A stretch of 7,859 bases of DNA, from contig CAJUPP010000107.1 of NCBI GenBank assembly GCA_910588325.1, positions 1-7,859 on the forward strand, given 5' to 3'. Of the stretch, positions 6,197 to 7,859 are shown piece by piece. Under the pieces are notes generated by a model. It searched no databases. It was not told the origin of the DNA and worked only from the letters and a program-made list of their open reading frames with translations. A program made the translations under genes and the position numbers. Each line of letters starts with the position of its first letter. The first letter of the stretch is position 1. This stretch comes from an uncultured Hungatella sp. Lineage in GTDB: Bacteria > Bacillota > Clostridia > Lachnospirales > Lachnospiraceae.

Positions 6197-7641
6197 CCTT
6201 CTGTCCTCCCATCCCCAATCAAAATCTCAGACCCTGGGCCATTCTTACAGATAGACTCCATCGGCCGTCCCAGTTCCCTTGCCAGAATCTCCATAGTCCT
6301 TGGTGTACAGAAGCCTGCCTGACATCTTCCCATGCCCTGACGCACTCTTCTCTTGACACCGTCCAGGGAGGTTGCACCCAGAGTTCTTCGGATAGCATCC
6401 ACAATCTCGCCTTCACTGACATTCTCACAGCGGCAGACAATGGTGCCGTAATCCGGACGCTCTTTGAGCAAAGCTGCCCTCTCTTCAAAGCTTAACTTAC
6501 TTACCTGTGGGATTCCTTTTCTCACTGAAGTAAATTCTGCTTTCTTTCCGGCCTCTGCCTTTTTGGCAATTAATTCTGCCAGATAGACCCCGATTGCAGG
6601 TGCACTGGAAAGTCCCGGAGACTCGATTCCTGCTGCATCAAAGAAGCCCTCTGCATCTTCTGCCTCTCCCACAACGAAATCGTCTCCTGTCTCGTGGGCA
6701 CGAAGCCCTGAGAAGGATGTAATTACTTTATTATAAGGAATATTCTTTACGCTGATTGCTGTCTTCTGAAGCACATCTGCCAGCTCCTGTGCAGTTGTCG
6801 CCGTATTTTCCTTGTCCTCTACATCTACGGCTGTCGGTCCTAACAACAGGTTGTCATGAACGGTAGGAGCAACCAAAACACCTTTTCCATACTTTCCGGG
6901 AAGCTGGAAAATCGTATGGGAAACATGTCCTCCTGCCTCATGGTCTAACAGGCAGTAATCGCCCTTTCTTGGTATCACCTGAAGCTTCTTCTCACTGACC
7001 ATGTTATGGAAAACGTCAGTATATACTCCGGCAGCATTCACTACAAATCTGGAGGTGAAATCACCTTGATTTGTCTTTAACAGATATCCGCCTTCAACGG
7101 CAGATACTTCCAAAACTTCTGTGTTCAGCTTAAACTCCACACCATTGTCACAGGCATTCTCGGCAAGGGCAATGGTCAGTCCGAAGGGACATACGATTCC
7201 GCCGGTAGGCGCATACAGAGCTGCAACCACCTGGTCAGACAGGTTAGGCTCCATAGCCCGCGCTTCATCTCCGCTGATAATCCGAAGGTCCGGTACCCCG
7301 TTGGCTACGCCCTTGTCATATAAGGCGTCCAAACCCGGACGGTCTTCCTCTGCAAAGCAAAGCACCATGGAACCATTTCTCCGGAATTCAAAATCCAGTT
7401 CTTCCGACAGCGGTCCCATCATGGCGTTTCCCTGAACATTGAACTTTGCTTTCAGAGAACCTGGAACTGCATCATAACCGGCATGAACAATTGCGCTGTT
7501 TGCCTTAGAGGTTCCGGAACATACGTCTTCCGCTCTCTCCATCAGACAGCAGTTTAATTCATACCTGGACAGTTCTCTGGCAACGGCGCATCCTGTTACG
7601 CCGCCACCAACCACCACTACATCATAATTTAGTCTGCTCAT
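6193..7641 (-). CDS. glpA: FAD-dependent glycerol-3-phosphate dehydrogenase with BFD-type [2Fe-2S] domain
   Basis: A 482-residue dehydrogenase expected to oxidise sn-glycerol-3-phosphate to dihydroxyacetone phosphate. The N-terminal DAO/GlpA-type FAD fold opens with YDVVVVGGGVTGCAVARELS (GGGVTG at 12-17), then a SGTSKANSAIVHAGYD substrate/FAD loop and VNAAGVYTDVF. A C-terminal BFD-like domain, about residues 398-456, carries Cys403, Cys405, Cys440 and Cys445 (CRCENVSEGEI and GRCQAGFC), which should bind a [2Fe-2S] cluster. It is shorter than E. coli GlpA (about 540 residues) but usual for the Firmicute form. There are no membrane segments. The ATG at 7641 has AGGAG (7648-7652) six bases upstream. 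It is first in a three-gene operon and is preceded by a leader terminator, so expression is probably under GlpP control. A different 2-hydroxyacid or amino-acid substrate cannot be excluded, but the glpP neighbourhood supports glycerol-3-phosphate. Confidence 0.92.
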   Translation of the reverse strand: MSRLNYDVVVVGGGVTGCAVARELSRYELNCCLMERAEDVCSGTSKANSAIVHAGYDAVPGSLKAKFNVQGNAMMGPLSEELDFEFRRNGSMVLCFAEEDRPGLDALYDKGVANGVPDLRIISGDEARAMEPNLSDQVVAALYAPTGGIVCPFGLTIALAENACDNGVEFKLNTEVLEVSAVEGGYLLKTNQGDFTSRFVVNAAGVYTDVFHNMVSEKKLQVIPRKGDYCLLDHEAGGHVSHTIFQLPGKYGKGVLVAPTVHDNLLLGPTAVDVEDKENTATTAQELADVLQKTAISVKNIPYNKVITSFSGLRAHETGDDFVVGEAEDAEGFFDAAGIESPGLSSAPAIGVYLAELIAKKAEAGKKAEFTSVRKGIPQVSKLSFEERAALLKERPDYGTIVCRCENVSEGEIVDAIRRTLGATSLDGVKRRVRQGMGRCQAGFCTPRTMEILARELGRPMESICKNGPGSEILIGDGRTEG

Positions 7642-7665
7642 AATCCTCTCCTATTCCCCTTGGAT

Positions 7666-7720
7666 AAAAAAAGAGTAATGCAAACACAGGGAAATTCCTC
7701 CCTCTGTTTTACCTTACTCT
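7666..7720 (-). terminator. Leader terminator upstream of glpA, probable GlpP antitermination target
   Basis: On the minus strand, AGAGTAA (7720-7714) pairs with TTACTCT (7678-7672). After a small internal loop, a second helix forms from 7709-7705 with 7686-7682, then 7703-7699 with 7692-7688 around a six-base loop. The stem runs straight into seven T (7672-7666). It sits between the promoter and the ribosome site of glpA, about 25 bases before the start codon. A terminator here would stop transcription before the coding region unless it is overridden, which is the architecture GlpP regulates in Bacillus. Confidence 0.85.
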
Positions 7721-7758
7721 CTTATCACAAAGGTTTTTGTTATTCAACTGACGTTATT

Positions 7759-7787
7759 ATCGTAACATTCTAAAGGGGAGATGTCAA
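7759..7787 (-). promoter_or_regulatory. Promoter of the glpA operon
   Basis: On the minus strand a perfect TTGACA (7787-7782) is followed after 17 bases by TACGAT (7764-7759), which matches the -10 consensus at four positions. TGT immediately precedes it, giving an extended -10. Transcription would start near 7752 and give a leader of roughly 110 bases containing the terminator at 7666-7720. Confidence 0.75.
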
Positions 7788-7812
7788 GAAAAAACTACCA
7801 TTTTCTTCAATT

Positions 7813-7840
7813 AGGCTTTTGGGAATAACCCCAAAAGCCT
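7813..7840. repeat. Perfect 11-bp palindrome, possible operator
   Basis: AGGCTTTTGGG (7813-7823) and CCCAAAAGCCT (7830-7840) are exact reverse complements around the six-base spacer AATAAC. Neither side is followed by a T-run, so a terminator is unlikely. It lies 25 bases upstream of the glpA -35 element and within a possible plus-strand promoter (7819-7848). A regulator-binding site is the best guess. Confidence 0.6.
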
Positions 7841-7848
7841 GCTATACT
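7819..7848 (+). promoter_or_regulatory. Possible divergent promoter reading out of the window
   Basis: TATACT (7843-7848) is preceded by TGC, forming an extended -10. TTGGGA (7819-7824) lies 18 bases upstream and matches the -35 consensus at four of six positions. It would drive a gene beyond the right edge, divergent from glpA. The palindrome at 7813-7840 covers the -35 and spacer, so a protein bound there would control it. Confidence 0.4.
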
Positions 7849-7859
7849 TTAGCCAGGAT

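Noticed and set aside
6219..6488. 89-codon minus-strand frame inside the C-terminal part of glpA
   Set aside because: It is a shifted-frame shadow; the glpA frame across the same bases encodes the BFD domain with all four cysteines.
7751..7766. Possible catabolite-repression (cre) site near the glpA promoter
   Set aside because: The sequence around TTACGATAATAACG misses several invariant cre positions, including the central CG in register, so it is not supported.
7781..7828. Fifteen-codon plus-strand open frame beginning MSRKNYHFLQ after GGGGAG
   Set aside because: The purine run directly abuts the ATG, leaving no proper spacing, and the frame lies across the glpA promoter.

Overview
The window looks like chromosomal DNA of an anaerobic, low-to-moderate GC Firmicute, most likely a Lachnospiraceae (clostridial cluster XIVa) gut-type bacterium. 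This rests on the Hsp20 N-terminus (MLMPSIFGENLFDDW), the GlpA/FAD-oxidoreductase/DUF1667 gene trio beside glpP, strong AGGAGG-type ribosome sites, and SigA-type promoters with extended -10 elements. The genus cannot be fixed from sequence reading alone. I see no transposase, phage gene, CRISPR array, tRNA or rRNA.

Layout from left to right. Positions 1-134 are a gene-poor edge with one small hairpin. Positions 135-1349 (minus) encode an AraC-family regulator with a cupin-like sensor and, unusually, two consecutive AraC-type DNA-binding domains. It is divergent from a small heat-shock protein gene (1614-2051, plus). The shared 264-base intergenic region holds a strong promoter for hsp20 overlapped by a CIRCE-like HrcA operator. 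A strong intrinsic terminator ends hsp20. Next is tcdA (2234-3010, plus), a tRNA t6A37 dehydratase. It converges on, and overlaps by 34 bp, a serine esterase gene (2977-3753, minus), which sits two bases downstream of glpP (3756-4331, minus).

The right half (4551-7641, minus) is a tight three-gene operon for glycerol-3-phosphate oxidation: a GlpA-like FAD dehydrogenase with a C-terminal BFD-type [2Fe-2S] domain, a pyridine-nucleotide/FAD oxidoreductase, and a small four-cysteine DUF1667 protein. The three reading frames overlap by 4 and 1 bases. The operon ends in an intrinsic terminator and is preceded by a promoter plus a second intrinsic terminator in its own 5' leader.

How the parts fit together: a terminator in the leader is what a GlpP-type antiterminator acts on, and glpP is encoded just downstream in its own apparent transcription unit. 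The simplest reading is that GlpP, charged with glycerol-3-phosphate, lets transcription pass the leader terminator so the dehydrogenase is made when its substrate is present. No glycerol kinase, glycerol facilitator or GlpC membrane anchor is in the window. The electron acceptor is therefore open; NAD(P) through the second flavoprotein, with DUF1667 as an Fe-S carrier, is an inference. The main points of interest are this GlpC-less dehydrogenase module with its leader switch, the tandem-domain AraC regulator, the esterase paired with glpP, and a perfect 11-bp palindrome at the right edge that may be an operator for a gene beyond the window. Apart from these, the content is ordinary housekeeping and carbon metabolism.
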